Shown: positions 1 to 10,868 of the stretch, piece after piece
Layout of the letters: each line of letters opens with the position of its first letter
Position numbering within the stretch: position 1 is the stretch's first letter
Source: Chimonanthus salicifolius
Lineage: Eukaryota > Streptophyta > Magnoliopsida > Laurales > Calycanthaceae
Length of the DNA stretch: 64,000 bases
NCBI GenBank assembly: GCA_013350335.1
Contig: CM023534.1
Coordinates: 13,240,302-13,304,301 of the forward strand
Direction: 5' to 3'
Program-made: the position numbers and the translations under genes
The notes under the pieces: model-generated
Databases searched by the model: none
What the model saw: the letters and a program-made list of their open reading frames with translations, nothing else
Told to the model about the DNA's origin: nothing

Positions 1-569
1 GGCAACCATTTTCAAAGAAAATTTTAATTGTCTAAGTAGATCTCTAATGAAGAGAATCTTTTTCTTTTATAAAAAAATATATATTATTGGAGATGACCGT
101 TGAGAAACTTTTCCCTTAAAAAATCTTATTTGTTTGTTCATGTTTGTATCTGAACAAACTTAAGTTGTGTTTGGATGATTGATAGAGGGGTGACAAACGA
201 ACAAACTCTCGTTTATTTTCATTTGATAATCAAGAGAAGAGGTGAGAAAATCTCAAATTTCTCTTCTCCAACACAAATTTGAAAACTCCTTTACTGTGAG
301 AGATAATCACTTTACCTCCCTCTTATATCTTTTCTACTGTAATTATCAAAGCAGATAATGAAAATCCCTACAAAATTTAGATTGGATTGTGATATGATTG
401 GGCTGAAAATCATCCTAGATTTGTTCCACTATTATATAGGTTAAATCCATTATAAAATTCATGGCTTCTCAGGACTGGACCGACAAAAAATAGTGTCAAA
501 TCTGTGAAGGGCCAACCATTTTACTGTCAATTCTGAATGTGGCATCCAAGTCCAACGATGAGCTTAAAC
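1..569. other. AT-rich intergenic DNA
   Basis: No convincing coding region, RNA gene or bounded repeat was seen. The stretch is AT-rich with short homopolymer runs and ends at the target-site duplication of the family A hAT-type MITE that starts at 570. Confidence 0.5.
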
Positions 570-887
570 CAGGGGTCGAAAAATCGGCCTAGCCGAGATT
601 TTTTCTTTACTCCTTAATTTTCTTTTTTTAAGATCTCGGTGGCTTTTTTTTTTTTTTGAAAAATTCATTTAAAAAATAAAAAATATAAATATCGGCTAAT
701 ATGTAGGCCGCTATTCTCTCGTATCGAACTGAATATCAGGCGAGATATCGACCGGGCCAACAACTGATATTTGTTTTTTTTTTTAACTAAATAAATCTGC
801 CAATATTCGGCTAAGATCTCAGCCATATCGGCCGATTTTTTTTTTACTGGTCGATACTTATCATATCGGCCGAATTTTATACCTCTG
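570..887. mobile_element. hAT-type MITE family A, copy 1 (ATCGGCCGAT-rich)
   Basis: The element starts CAGGGGTCG and ends ATACCTCTG, an imperfect terminal inverted repeat of the CAGGGG type usual for hAT elements. It is flanked by an 8-bp duplication, GCTTAAAC at 562-569 and GCTTAAAT at 888-895 (7 of 8 match). The interior has repeated variants of the palindrome ATCGGCCGAT and T-rich tracts. There is no coding capacity, so it is non-autonomous. Assignment to hAT rests on TSD length and termini and is an inference. Confidence 0.75.
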
Positions 888-1932
888 GCTTAAATTGAAT
901 TGTGGCAAGCCCAGTCCAATTGATCTCTATCGCCAACAGCACTGGATTAGCGTGCTGTCACATCCACCTCTACGATAATCTCAACAGGCCCCAATGGGGC
1001 TTTTATATGGGCCTTTCTAAATTTAGTTTTTTAATAGCCAAGGCCATCAGTAACGCTAGTAATTAGTAACTGCAATTGTAGATTTAATGGCTTATATTAA
1101 AAAGAGAGAAAGTCCTAAAAGACATGCATCTATTCAGTTTTTTCACAGATTCGGGTATCAAATGGGCTGTGTAGGATTCAACCCAAGACCAACTTAAAGA
1201 AATTCAAACCAAAATCTTAGCCCATTAGAGCCATAAATGAGTTTGGCTTCACCAATTGTCTGGCCTTAAAAGAATAAGTGAAAAATAAAGGGCTCGACTT
1301 TTTCTTTATGAGGCCTGAAAGTCAAATACTAGGTCCGACCCATGTGTAGTTGGCCTGTCTATGTCAAAAGTTGGCCTCTTTGGCCGAAGGGTCACTGACC
1401 ATGAATGATAATGACAATTCTTATTTTATGCCTCAAAACCTAAAACGTGTGAGATCATTCTATGCACTTTATTTTTTTAATTAAATTTAAAATACCTTAA
1501 AATCCAATTAAAATTTTATCATTTTCTTCTTTTCAAGCATATTATAAGTCGTACTTTAAATAACTCTTTTAAAATAAAGATGGCCGATCCATAATTTGTA
1601 CCCAGCATGTGCAGATAGGAAGGTTTATACATGCCTCAATGTTAGTCAAGTGAAACACCTAGCTAAATCAGATGAAACACTTAAATACCTTGATTTTAAA
1701 AAAAAAATAACCTCTCCAGATGGATATATATTCATGGTTTTTAAATAAACTCTCCAGAACTAATAAAAGGTCAATATAAAATATTTAAATGATAGATTTA
1801 TCAGGTGATGTGAAAGAGTAATGGCCGAGAAAGAGTTTTGGCCTGTGAGAAAAAGAGCATTGAACACGTGTTTTGGCAATGAAGGATGACATTCTACTAT
1901 TTATTTATCATTATCTTAGTAGTAAAAGGATA
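888..1932. other. AT-rich intergenic DNA
   Basis: No gene or clearly bounded repeat was recognised. Short open frames here are unsupported by motifs or splice structure. Confidence 0.45.
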
Positions 1933-1949
1933 TATTTATATCTCTTGTT

Positions 1950-2092
1950 TTATTTATTTTAAGTGTGAGAAATCGTGGAAAATCAGAGTGGGTGATACCG
2001 ATTGTCCTTTGGACACACAAGTTAAAGCCATGGGAGCTCGAACCTATCACATCCCACTTTCTGAGAAGAGAGATTATTGATTGAACTACATG
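1950..2092 (-). mobile_element. tRNA-derived SINE with 17-bp TSD
   Basis: Read on the minus strand the element begins with an A-box-like TGTAGTTCAATC and carries a B-box-like GGTTCGAGCTCC. It ends in an A-rich tail after a sequence like that of the copy at 32.1 kb. It is flanked by a perfect 17-bp direct repeat, TATTTATATCTCTTGTT, at 1933-1949 and 2093-2109. Long perfect TSDs, pol III boxes and about 143 bp length are diagnostic of a SINE. It is not a functional tRNA because no cloverleaf is preserved. Confidence 0.85.
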
Positions 2093-2109
2093 TATTTATA
2101 TCTCTTGTT

Positions 2110-2526
2110 ATTCTGATATCCGTATCATTTTCCTAAAAAATATTGTTATCATTAAACCTGACATATATTGATCAATCTTTTGGTTGATATAGTATTTTAT
2201 GATGTATATACTATTTCTATACTATCGGTTTATAAGTGACACGTTGATTTTAATATTGATATTTTGAAAAACTAATATATATATAAATATAATTAAAATT
2301 TTAAATATTGATCAAGATTTTTTTTTTTGCCAGGCACTTGTTGAGTTGATGGTATGGTCCCATGACTAGTTTGAAAAGCATTACACAAGTGTGGAAAGAG
2401 TATGGTGCAGAAAATGAGTGGAAAGTGCGTGAGAAGAAAATAATGAAGACTTGAAAGGCCAGAAAATGAGTGGAAAGTGCGTGAGAGGAAAATAATGAAG
2501 ACTTGAAAGTTAAAACCGTGTGGAAC
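2110..2526. other. Intergenic DNA with a short direct duplication
   Basis: The motif AGAAAATGAGTGGAAAGTGC and the bases after it occur twice in tandem, around 2409 and 2461, about 52 bp apart. Nothing else was recognised and no gene is supported. Confidence 0.4.
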
Positions 2527-2534
2527 GTGAGAAG

Positions 2535-2901
2535 TACGGGTGAAATTTGGGTCAGGTTTTAATTTGACCCGCATGACTTGACTCGAAAAATCAGTGAGTT
2601 TAGATTATGTATTTGTATATTTTGGATCAGGTTCAGATTGGAAAAATAAAAACTCGTATGAAATTCGGATCAGTTTGAGTTGAGAAAATTAAAATTAATC
2701 CGATTCAATCTAACTCGACTTGAGTGCACCGAGTTATAAAATGGCACTCGGGTTAGACTTAGATCAGAAATTCGAGTCAGATCGGATTGAGTAATTCAGA
2801 TGAGTAATTTGAGTCAACTTGGGTCGGGTTCAATAAATTTTGATATTGGTTGGATTAGGTTTATTATAATCTGATTTGATCCGATCCGAATTTTAGCCTC
2901 C
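2535..2901. mobile_element. hAT-type MITE family C, copy 1
   Basis: This is a repeat of about 367 bp flanked by the direct repeat GTGAGAAG at 2527-2534 and 2902-2909. Its ends, TACGGGTGAAATT and the complement of AATTTTAGCCTCC, form a loose inverted repeat. The interior has the signature GAGTGCACCGAGTTATAAAA near 2723 and many GACTCGA or GGGTC words. The same sequence recurs at 33.9-34.3 kb and at 36.1/39.4-39.6 kb, where a solo LTR splits it. Confidence 0.7.
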
Positions 2902-2909
2902 GTGAGAAG

Positions 2910-3425
2910 CAAGGGAAAGATAGGAATGTGGAATTGCTGACGATTTGCTAATTTCAAAGAAGACATGAAGAATGCATGAATTTTCAAAGCAAAAGCAAGA
3001 AAGAGTCCCATCATTAATAGAAACCACAATCTTGAATGATTCTTATTCATTGTTGTGAGAGAAAAATCAATCCAAATCCTGGAATTTTACTTCATATCAA
3101 GAATTCCACATATTGTTGTGTGCCAATAGATGAGATTCCATACCCAGCGCCATCACCTTTATTTATTCATATTTTTAGTGGCTGTCGAAATTTCAAACCA
3201 GCTAGAGATACTATCTGATATCTTCAAATAAGCAAGAAATATATTCACATAAGAAGCATCGACATCTTAGCTGCCTCTTTTTGTTGACTTGGGTGTTTCT
3301 TTTTCACCACTCTACTTATCCTTTTACCTCTCATTTGATTTTTATGAATTAGGTCAGTGAAACATTCTTAGTGAAATTCTTTAATAAAAAAAATTTATCA
3401 TACAATTCGTGGACCATACATCGTA
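2910..3425. other. Intergenic DNA
   Basis: No gene was recognised. The open frames across 2814-3218 lack any domain and have no splice support. Confidence 0.4.
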
Positions 3426-3429
3426 GGTG

Positions 3430-3885
3430 TGTTGGATGTTGAGCAGAAACGCCTTTCCAATCACACACAGAAATAACAATATCGAAAGAAAAAATAAAAG
3501 GAAGAAAATCACCACACATAGAATCAAATTGTAATACAAAGATTGATGCGTTTTCCTCTCTGTACGTCCATGGGTTCAAGTCAGATCCAATATGCTCAAA
3601 GGTAAGAAATCGAAGAAGAGACGATTGTGACCCTCGTTACAATTTTCGCTCATATATTCTTTCAAGAAAAAGAGACATTATATACTACCCTTATTAGGGT
3701 TTACAAAAGATGCAATGCAAAGATTACAAAATTGTCCTCCAAAAAAAGTGAGTCGGAGACTTCTCCCTCGAAGCCCCAAACATGGGGTGCTACCTCCTGT
3801 GACCCCCAACGAACTCAACATAGAGCTTGACCCACAACAATGCAAATCAAATCGATATTACATATCTGATAATCAGGTTCCACAG
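3430..3885 (-). mobile_element. Possible Ty1/copia-like LTR remnant
   Basis: Read on the minus strand, this stretch begins near TGTGGAACCTGATTATC, has a TATA-like TAGTATATAATG near 3670, then a T/C-rich leader, and ends around CCAACACACC. That layout resembles the U3-R-U5 of small plant LTRs. No TSD and no partner LTR were found, so borders are approximate and the call is an inference. Confidence 0.3.
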
Positions 3886-4357
3886 AACCTAAGATTGGAG
3901 AGGTGAGTATATGGATATTGAGTCCGTGAAATTTCATTAATAATGATCATTCTAGTCATGTAATCTTGGCTTTTTAAATTTTGATAAATATATCATTGAT
4001 TTTTATAATTTTAGAATCAAAAGATTTGATTATTAAATAGACCTTCATACATTCTTCACTCATATATTCCTCTTTACAACACATCCAATCATAGGTTTTC
4101 TCATCTATGTATTTATCCATTTATCTATCTCTATGAGTGTGTGTATTTGGAGTGGTAATGGTCATTCCTCACGAAACGCCCACACAATTTTAGTTAGGGA
4201 GAGCTTAGTTTTCAAGCAGGGGTCAAGTTGTGGATGCCATATTAGATAATACTTGGCACGTGTGGGTGATATAAGTTATTGCCATTCTCATTTTCTAATA
4301 AGTAGGTAATTATTTTCTTAAGAAAGTTGGTCATTTAGATAGGTTAGACGATACATG
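3886..4357. other. AT-rich intergenic DNA
   Basis: No gene, RNA or bounded repeat was recognised between the possible LTR remnant and the next family A MITE. Confidence 0.4.
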
Positions 4358-4365
4358 GTTGCATC

Positions 4366-4574
4366 TAGGGGTAATAATCTCGGCCGATACGATATGTGTC
4401 GGCCGAGATTACCTTTATTGGCCGATATCCGATATATATCAGAGATATATTTATCGCAGATATCAGCCGATAAAGGTGATTTTTTTTTTTAAAAAGAAAA
4501 ACAAGTAAGAGAGAAATTTCTCGACCGAGATATCGGCCGATATCTGAATATCGACGATATTTCCATTCCTGGTA
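4366..4574. mobile_element. hAT-type MITE family A, copy 2
   Basis: The element starts TAGGGGTAATAATCTCGGCC and ends in CGATATTTCCATTCCTGGTA. It is flanked by GTTGCATC at 4358-4365 and CTTGCATC at 4575-4582 (7 of 8 match). Several ATCGGCCGATA palindromes fill the arms around a short T/A-rich centre. It is non-coding. The termini and spacer agree with the copies at 0.6, 24.0 and 30.9 kb. Confidence 0.65.
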
Positions 4575-4582
4575 CTTGCATC

Positions 4583-5246
4583 AGATGCATAAAAAGACTA
4601 CGTAGATAGTAGCTTAGTAGAGAATTTTTTTCATCCAATCATTATATTATACCTTTGTAGAATCATATAAAATGTCAATTGCTTACAATAGAATTTTTGA
4701 TATTTAAAACTACAGAGTTAAGATGATCAAATGAGATAAAATCTTATCCAACATTCTATATTTGTTATAGTAAAACATCCAATTTTAATCCAATAAAAAC
4801 AATAATTCATTATGAGGCCCTTATCTGCTTTATAGATATAGATAAGATAAAGGCCAAATCAAGGTAAATCAATTGGCATATTTGAAGTGAACGCCTGCAG
4901 ATGAGACAACATTTATTTATGAATCATTTTGTACTGGAGCATCTATCTTTGAAAAATCATGTCATATCCTATTCACCATAAAAGGCCAATAAGGAAGGAA
5001 AAAGGATTAGGCATTTAGCACCTTATGCCATGGCAGCATATTCTCCACATTTGCGAACAAAATATTTGTAATTAACTGTTGAAAATCTCAGATAAGATGC
5101 AACATTTTATTAGCAACTTGTCCTTTGAATTAGTGAAAATTAAAATTCAACCATCCATTTATCTAGCAAATTCCCAATAAAACCATATGAAGCAAAACTT
5201 CTATTCTGATAGAGAGAGTTTTGGGCCAACCAGCAGTGTCAACTAG
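4583..5246. other. AT-rich intergenic DNA
   Basis: No gene or bounded repeat was recognised. Confidence 0.4.
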
Positions 5247-5258
5247 AAGAAAAAGCTG

Positions 5259-5392
5259 CATGGGTTAGTTCAATTGCTCTAAGCTTTTAAGATTAGATTA
5301 GAGGTGTTGGGTTCGATTCCTCTCAGACTTACCTGATGCATGAGACTTTCAAATGGTTTCGTGTATCCATGGGATACCCATCTTATCCAAAA
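5259..5392 (+). mobile_element. tRNA-derived SINE with 12-bp TSD
   Basis: The element begins CATGGGTTAGTTCAATTGCT, which contains an A-box-like segment. It has a B-box GGGTTCGATTCC near 5310 and ends in an A-rich tail after GGGATACCCATCTTATCC. It is flanked by the perfect direct repeat AAGAAAAAGCTG at 5247-5258 and 5393-5404. Length, boxes and TSD all fit a plant SINE. Confidence 0.85.
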
Positions 5393-5404
5393 AAGAAAAA
5401 GCTG

Positions 5405-6214
5405 AAAGGGTTCTACCCTTAACCATGTTCTAGCCCCAGTACCAAAAAATCACTCCGGTCACCAAACCATGGTTCTTACAAGTACCTAATTGGGCAATTC
5501 AGCAAAATTCACATCTGCTCAAGAGTAGAAATCAGTAATTTGTTTTCAAGGCATAGTGCTTCAGTTTGGGTTTTGTTTTTGAATTTTAGGAACAGTGGAG
5601 AGTAGATAAGTCAACTGGAAAAATTAAGAAATCCCAAATAAGAGACTCTTTCAAGATCTAATGAGGAAAAAAAATCGATTACTTGTTTTCAGGAAATATC
5701 ATGAAAAATGCTTTGCTATTTCAAATGGAATGAAGAAAGAAAGGCACTTAGTATGATTATCAGGTTGTAGTGAGAAGATGAGGTCGAATTCAGTTTAGTC
5801 TTATGAAGAATTGACATTGAAGAACATGCACTGCCAATCTAGATTGTAAAGATGACAACATAATGCTGTAAGGTCTCTGAGAAATGCCTGTTCTGATAGT
5901 AGATGCAACTAGCCTTCTTTTTTCTTTTTTCCATTGAAATAAGGAGCTTTTGCTCCCAAACGCCAGAAGCCATTGCTCCACTTAAAATTGAGTAAACAGG
6001 CATGTAACCCATGTATCAAGTTCCTAGAAAAATGCATGGTCTCTTTACATATAACTCGCTATAAAAACTAATAATCATCAAAGGCACATATTATATCTTC
6101 AGCAGACTCCCAAAGAGCCAAAAAAAAAAGGATGAAGGAAAGTTCTTTTTAAAAAATTCCTGTAGAAAATCGATACTTGCTCTTGTTGGCTATCTATTTC
6201 ATGAGTTTTTTTTT
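5405..6214. other. 3' flank of the LRR receptor-like gene
   Basis: No separate gene was found. This AT-rich stretch lies just downstream of the minus-strand receptor-like gene that ends at 6215 and probably holds its 3' UTR and polyadenylation region. The exact site is not visible. Confidence 0.45.
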
Positions 6215-9200
6215 TTATCTTGCATTGAGTAGCATTCTCACCACATTTTTCATCTTGGGCCTTGCATCAGGTGAGACACTAACACAAGCTTGAGCAGTCT
6301 TGAGGATGGAAAGCATCTGATTGAGAACTGCAGGTGATGTTTTGCTGATATTGGAGTCGAGAATCCTTTCAGATGCATTGCCTTGTGCAAGATTACTCAG
6401 CACCCACTTGGCTAGCTCAGTTCCTTGGCTCACTGAAGGCTTCCCGTCAGTAATTCCAATAACACAACCCCAAAACTGTAAACATTTCCAGCCATTGTCA
6501 CCCTCATTGTGTAAGCATATTCTGCAGACATCAAAGAAGCACCTCGACATTAATATTGCATAAATTCATACTCCATTAGAGAAGCTTTATTCATCTCCCT
6601 TTGCCATATTTTACAGAGCTTAGGCATTTTCGTTCATGGTAAAACTAGTTTCTTACTTCAAGATTAAAAAAAAAAAAAAAAAAAACTATATACTACTGAT
6701 TTCTCCAACATTGCTATGTACATCTATAAGTTTTTTGCTGTCAACTTATGTAGGTATGAATGCAAAAAGATAACTATAAGTCACAGGACCATAGCAGCAA
6801 ACCAAGATAGAGGAGTTAAACAGTGTAAAAGTTGTAGTCACTTTTTACACAAGATGAAGTTAAAACAGAACTTCTCACCTGGTGGTATATACCCAACAGA
6901 GCCAGCTATTGTGGAGAGGCTGCCAGTGCTCTTTGAAGGATCGATCACCTTAGAAATCTCAACATCTGCTATCTGAGGTTCAATCAATGACCTCAGTAGG
7001 ATGGTCTTTGTTGAAAGATCGAGGAGGAGAACAGGGTCGGTACATCCATGGAGAAAAGACAGACCCTGAGCCACTCCCAGTGCAATGCTGTAACGACATG
7101 TCCAGTCCAAAGAATTGTCCGAGTTTCCGTGAAGAAGATAAAAAAGGGTTCCCATGTGGGAATGTTCATAGAAAAGGTAAGCATTATCAGCTGTCAAAAC
7201 ATAGGCTAGAGGAATCATGATTCTCGAATTGTTCATCCTCCCCAACATCTCCAGCCCTTCACCAAGCTTATCATGGACTCCCTAATTGAAATATCTTATC
7301 ACTCCAGTTAAGCTTCTTGACACAGTAACTCCTTCCACAGGGCATAAGAGCCTTATAGTAAGTCGAGAATCGACTCTTCAGCATGATGTTAACTGGATTA
7401 CTGACAGCTTCCATAGCTTTAGGGAAATCAATGCTGGATCTGTGAATGTTATCCTTGGTTATGAAATGACCATTAATAACCTGAGGGAGATTTTCTTCCA
7501 ATCCTTGACTATCATCACCAAACCGATAGAAGCGTTTGTAGATGATGAGAATCACTGCCACCATACCTATAGTGAGAATGGCACCAGCAACTGCCACAAG
7601 AATTACCAAGGTGGATGGGTTACTTTTCTTCCGTGAGAAGTTGGTAGAAGGATTGGTAGAAGGATTTGAGGTTTCATTTTTGAGATCCTTATTTCCACTG
7701 TATTCAACTTTAGTTGCAGAGTTGAATGACGGAAGAGTTCCTGAGAGTCGATTATTAGAAAGCACCAACAGTGTCAGGCTCCACAGTCGACTTAAGGCAG
7801 GTGGAACCTCACCTGTAAGTTGATTGTTCGAGAGGTCTAGAACTTCCAAGTTGCTCAACTCACCGAGGCTTGAGGGTATACGCCCACCAAACTGGTTGTT
7901 GCTTAGATTAAGGGCTATCTGCAAGCTACTTGGCATTCTCGGAATATCTCCTGAAAGCCTGTTGCTTCCCAGCTGCAGTTCTAGCAGCGTACTCATGTTA
8001 CTGATAGCAGGAGGTATCGAACCGTTAAGTCTATTACCTTCTAAATTCAAATTTGAAAGGTCCCTCAAGTTGGTGATCCCTGAAGGTATTTCACCGGTCA
8101 GTGAATTCCTGCTGATATTAATTTTAGACAAATTCTTCAATAGGGAGATTTCAGCTGGTATTTCTCCACTTAGTTGATTTCCATTCAGCGTCACAACCAC
8201 CAGCTGAAGGAGATTGCCCAATCGAGTCGACAGTGAACCGTTCAACTGATTCCTGGCGAGATTCAACAGTGTCAGCTTCTCACAGTTTTCCAACTCCAAA
8301 GGGATGTTCCCTGTCAATTGATTGCCTTCCAACTCAAGATACATTAGATCCGAGAGACTCCCAACAGATGAAGGTATGGAGCCCTTGAGCAAATTGTTAC
8401 TCAGTCGCAACCGGAACAACTTGTTTGAGATATCTGTTGGAATTGCCCCTTCTAAAGTGATTGGAAGTTAAATCGACGGACCCTAAATTGGGAGCGGATA
8501 GAAGATCTTCTGGGAGTACCCCACTCAAGTTGTTATAGCTAAGGTCCAAGATTCTCAAATTTTGTGTAATTCCTGGAGGGATTTTACCACTGAATCTGTT
8601 TTGGTTCGCAGAAAATCTCCAAAGGTTCTTCAATCTTCGAATGAAACAGGAGGGATCTCTCCTTCCAGATTATTCGAAGAAAGGATGAGAATCTCTAAAT
8701 TGAGAAGGTCTCTTAAATTGAAAGGAAAAGGCCCAGAAAGTTGATTTGAGCTCAAATCAAGAAAAATAAGGTTTGTGTAAGTAAAGAGCTGTTTAGGTAT
8801 TTGGCCTGTAAAGTTGTTTCTTGAGAGCTGTAATTCCTCCAAAACCGCTTCTTTTCCAAAGTGGGTGGGAAGAGCGCCAGAAAAGGTATTGCCACTCAAA
8901 TTCAAGCTTCTTATCGATACGAATCCAGTCCAACTGAAGATCAATAATTCCACTCAGAGAATTAAAAGACAAATCCAGGAACGACAAACCAGAAAACCCA
9001 GTGAAAGTTGGTAAGGAGCCAGACAATCTATTGTTGCTGAAGTTAAGTAGATTCAACCCATTGATTTTGCTACAACCATTCAGGAACTCACCTGGGATGG
9101 AGCCGATCTGATTGTTGGAGAGATCAAGAATCTGTAACGAATCGAGTTCGCACAAATCGACGAGAAAACTAGTGTCCGATATTCCAAACTTGGAAAAGGA

Positions 9201-9416
9201 AAGTCTGGTAATGGAGTTTCCACTGCAGTTGACTCCTTCCCAAACACACGGGTCTTGATTTTTGGTGTCCCATTTAGAGACGTTGAGTTTCTTTGAAATG
9301 TTGTTCATGATTTTTTTCTGGTTCCGAGAGAGCTCGGAGCAGGCCAAAGGGATGATGGTGGCATGGAAGACGAAGAAGAAGAAGAGGAAGAGGGTGCCAT
9401 GTAAGTAGCTGCTCAT
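6215..9416 (-). CDS. LRR receptor-like pseudokinase, frame broken by five indels
   Basis: Exon 1 is 9416-6879 and exon 2 is 6521-6215. The intron 6522-6878 is GT-AG and its junction rebuilds the subdomain VIII-like IPPEYAYTM. Restored length would be about 947 residues. In order it has a signal peptide (about 1-27), a cap with the pair CVWEGVNC, roughly 20 LRRs, a membrane segment near IVLVAVAGAI-type residues (about residue 620), and a C-terminal kinase fold. The fold keeps YCVKKLNW, but the HRD loop reads LLLDLSTK and DFG is replaced by ADVE, so it is probably catalytically dead. It resembles Arabidopsis At1g34420 and would act at the plasma membrane; its ligand is unknown. The frame shifts near 8935, 8645, 8450, 7282 and 6444, yet sequence stays conserved across each break. 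A true pseudogene is the alternative to consensus errors. Confidence 0.85.
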
Positions 9417-10868
9417 TGTAGTGGAACTGGGGCTAGGCCTTCTCTTCTTTCATGTCCCTGGGGAGCAGGGGATGAAGAAGAGAGAGAATTTTCTTATACT
9501 TTCTTCCACTTGAGAAGAAGAGAGGAGAGGAAGGTGCAGCAGCATAGAAAGAAGAGGAAGAAGGACAAAAAGGCATCGTCGTGGAAGACGGGGCGCGTTG
9601 ACTGGACGTAGGACTCCTGTGTCTCTGACAGATTTTTGGTTGTTTGACTTGACTCTGTGGGGGAAAACTTCAATGCAGAGACCAACCAATAAATGGCCGT
9701 CGGATTTCGGGTTTTAATCCGGGAGAGGTTCCATGTTTTCTGTTGGATTCGGTTGTTGTGTAGATTTGTCTCAACTGCGAAGTATACATGATACACTGGA
9801 TTTTAGAATTTCCAATCATTCCTAAAACTAATAATCAAAGGAATTCACGTAGGGAAATAAATATGAACATTAGGCTTATTTTATCTCTTAGAATATTTTT
9901 TTAAAAATGAAAATATTCATTCCAGGTTGGAGATGAAACTAATCTCACAAAAATGTCTAAACCTCTCAATCCACACAAACTGAATAAGTTGATGAAAAAT
10001 AACTCCATAAGAAGTGATCGAGAGATATTTAAACATGAATCCAATTCAAGACCTCCATTCATGAGAATGACTTCTTGACTGTCCAACCAACCCCCTCCAA
10101 ATTCAGTCACATTGTTTCAAATCTAGTTTCCTTATTAATAATCTAGATCGAAAGGTCTGTTTTGAAACTTTCCCACTCCTTTCACGGTAAACCAAACCTT
10201 AGTTTAACTTAATTTGGAGGTCGGTTTCTCTTGTTTAAGCAAATATAAAGAATTTCAACGTTAAAATTCTATTACTTGGAATTGATTTTTTGAATTCTAC
10301 TCTATTTAACTTATTATAAACTATACAATCAACCACTCTACTATTTATCATGACATACATAAAATCTAAATTCAATGTCAATCACTTTACTTCCCATATA
10401 ACAATTTATTATCAAACTATAGGGTCAACTTTCACTGTATAGCAGATAACTGGTGAAGACGGTTGGCCAACTCCAGTTTGATGGAAGTGCTACAGATGAT
10501 TGTAATGACACTGACCCACCACCATTATCACTAAATTGTCATAAGAAGCATCACATATTCACTCCAATGCAATTTCCTCTACGAGAAAGTTCTCATTCTC
10601 ATCATTATAACACATGATGACTTAGTTTAAGTAAATTTTACATGCTACATTTATTTAGATTTAACAACAATACTTATATCTTTACAAACTTGTTCCAACA
10701 ATTCTGTTCCTACCATCCATCGCCTGCCTATATTATGTCTTTCAAACTCCTGTCACCTTTCTTTTTATTCTTCTTTAAAAAAAATACCAATTGCAAGCAG
10801 AACACCACCAGCCTTGAGGGAATAATTATTTTCAGAAGGGTTTCAAATGCCACCACAGAATTAGTATT
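9417..10868. other. Intergenic region between the receptor-like and BEL1-like genes
   Basis: Positions 9417-9800 lie upstream of the receptor-like gene and carry a purine-rich stretch (pyrimidine-rich on the coding strand) that fits its leader and promoter. Positions 10640-10868 are the likely 3' UTR of the BEL1-like gene, which is on the same strand. Open frames at 9450-9796 overlap this leader and show no domains. No other gene was seen. Confidence 0.5.

Noticed and set aside
570..887. CRISPR-like array from the repeated CGGCCGAT words
   Set aside because: Spacing is irregular, the words are palindromic and bounded by a hAT-type TIR and TSD, and this is a plant nuclear sequence.
5259..5392. 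Possible tRNA gene because of A- and B-box words
   Set aside because: No cloverleaf can be drawn, and a perfect 12-bp TSD with an A-rich tail shows a SINE.
7271..8760. Plus-strand frames of 60-117 codons
   Set aside because: They are antisense shadows of the LRR repeats.
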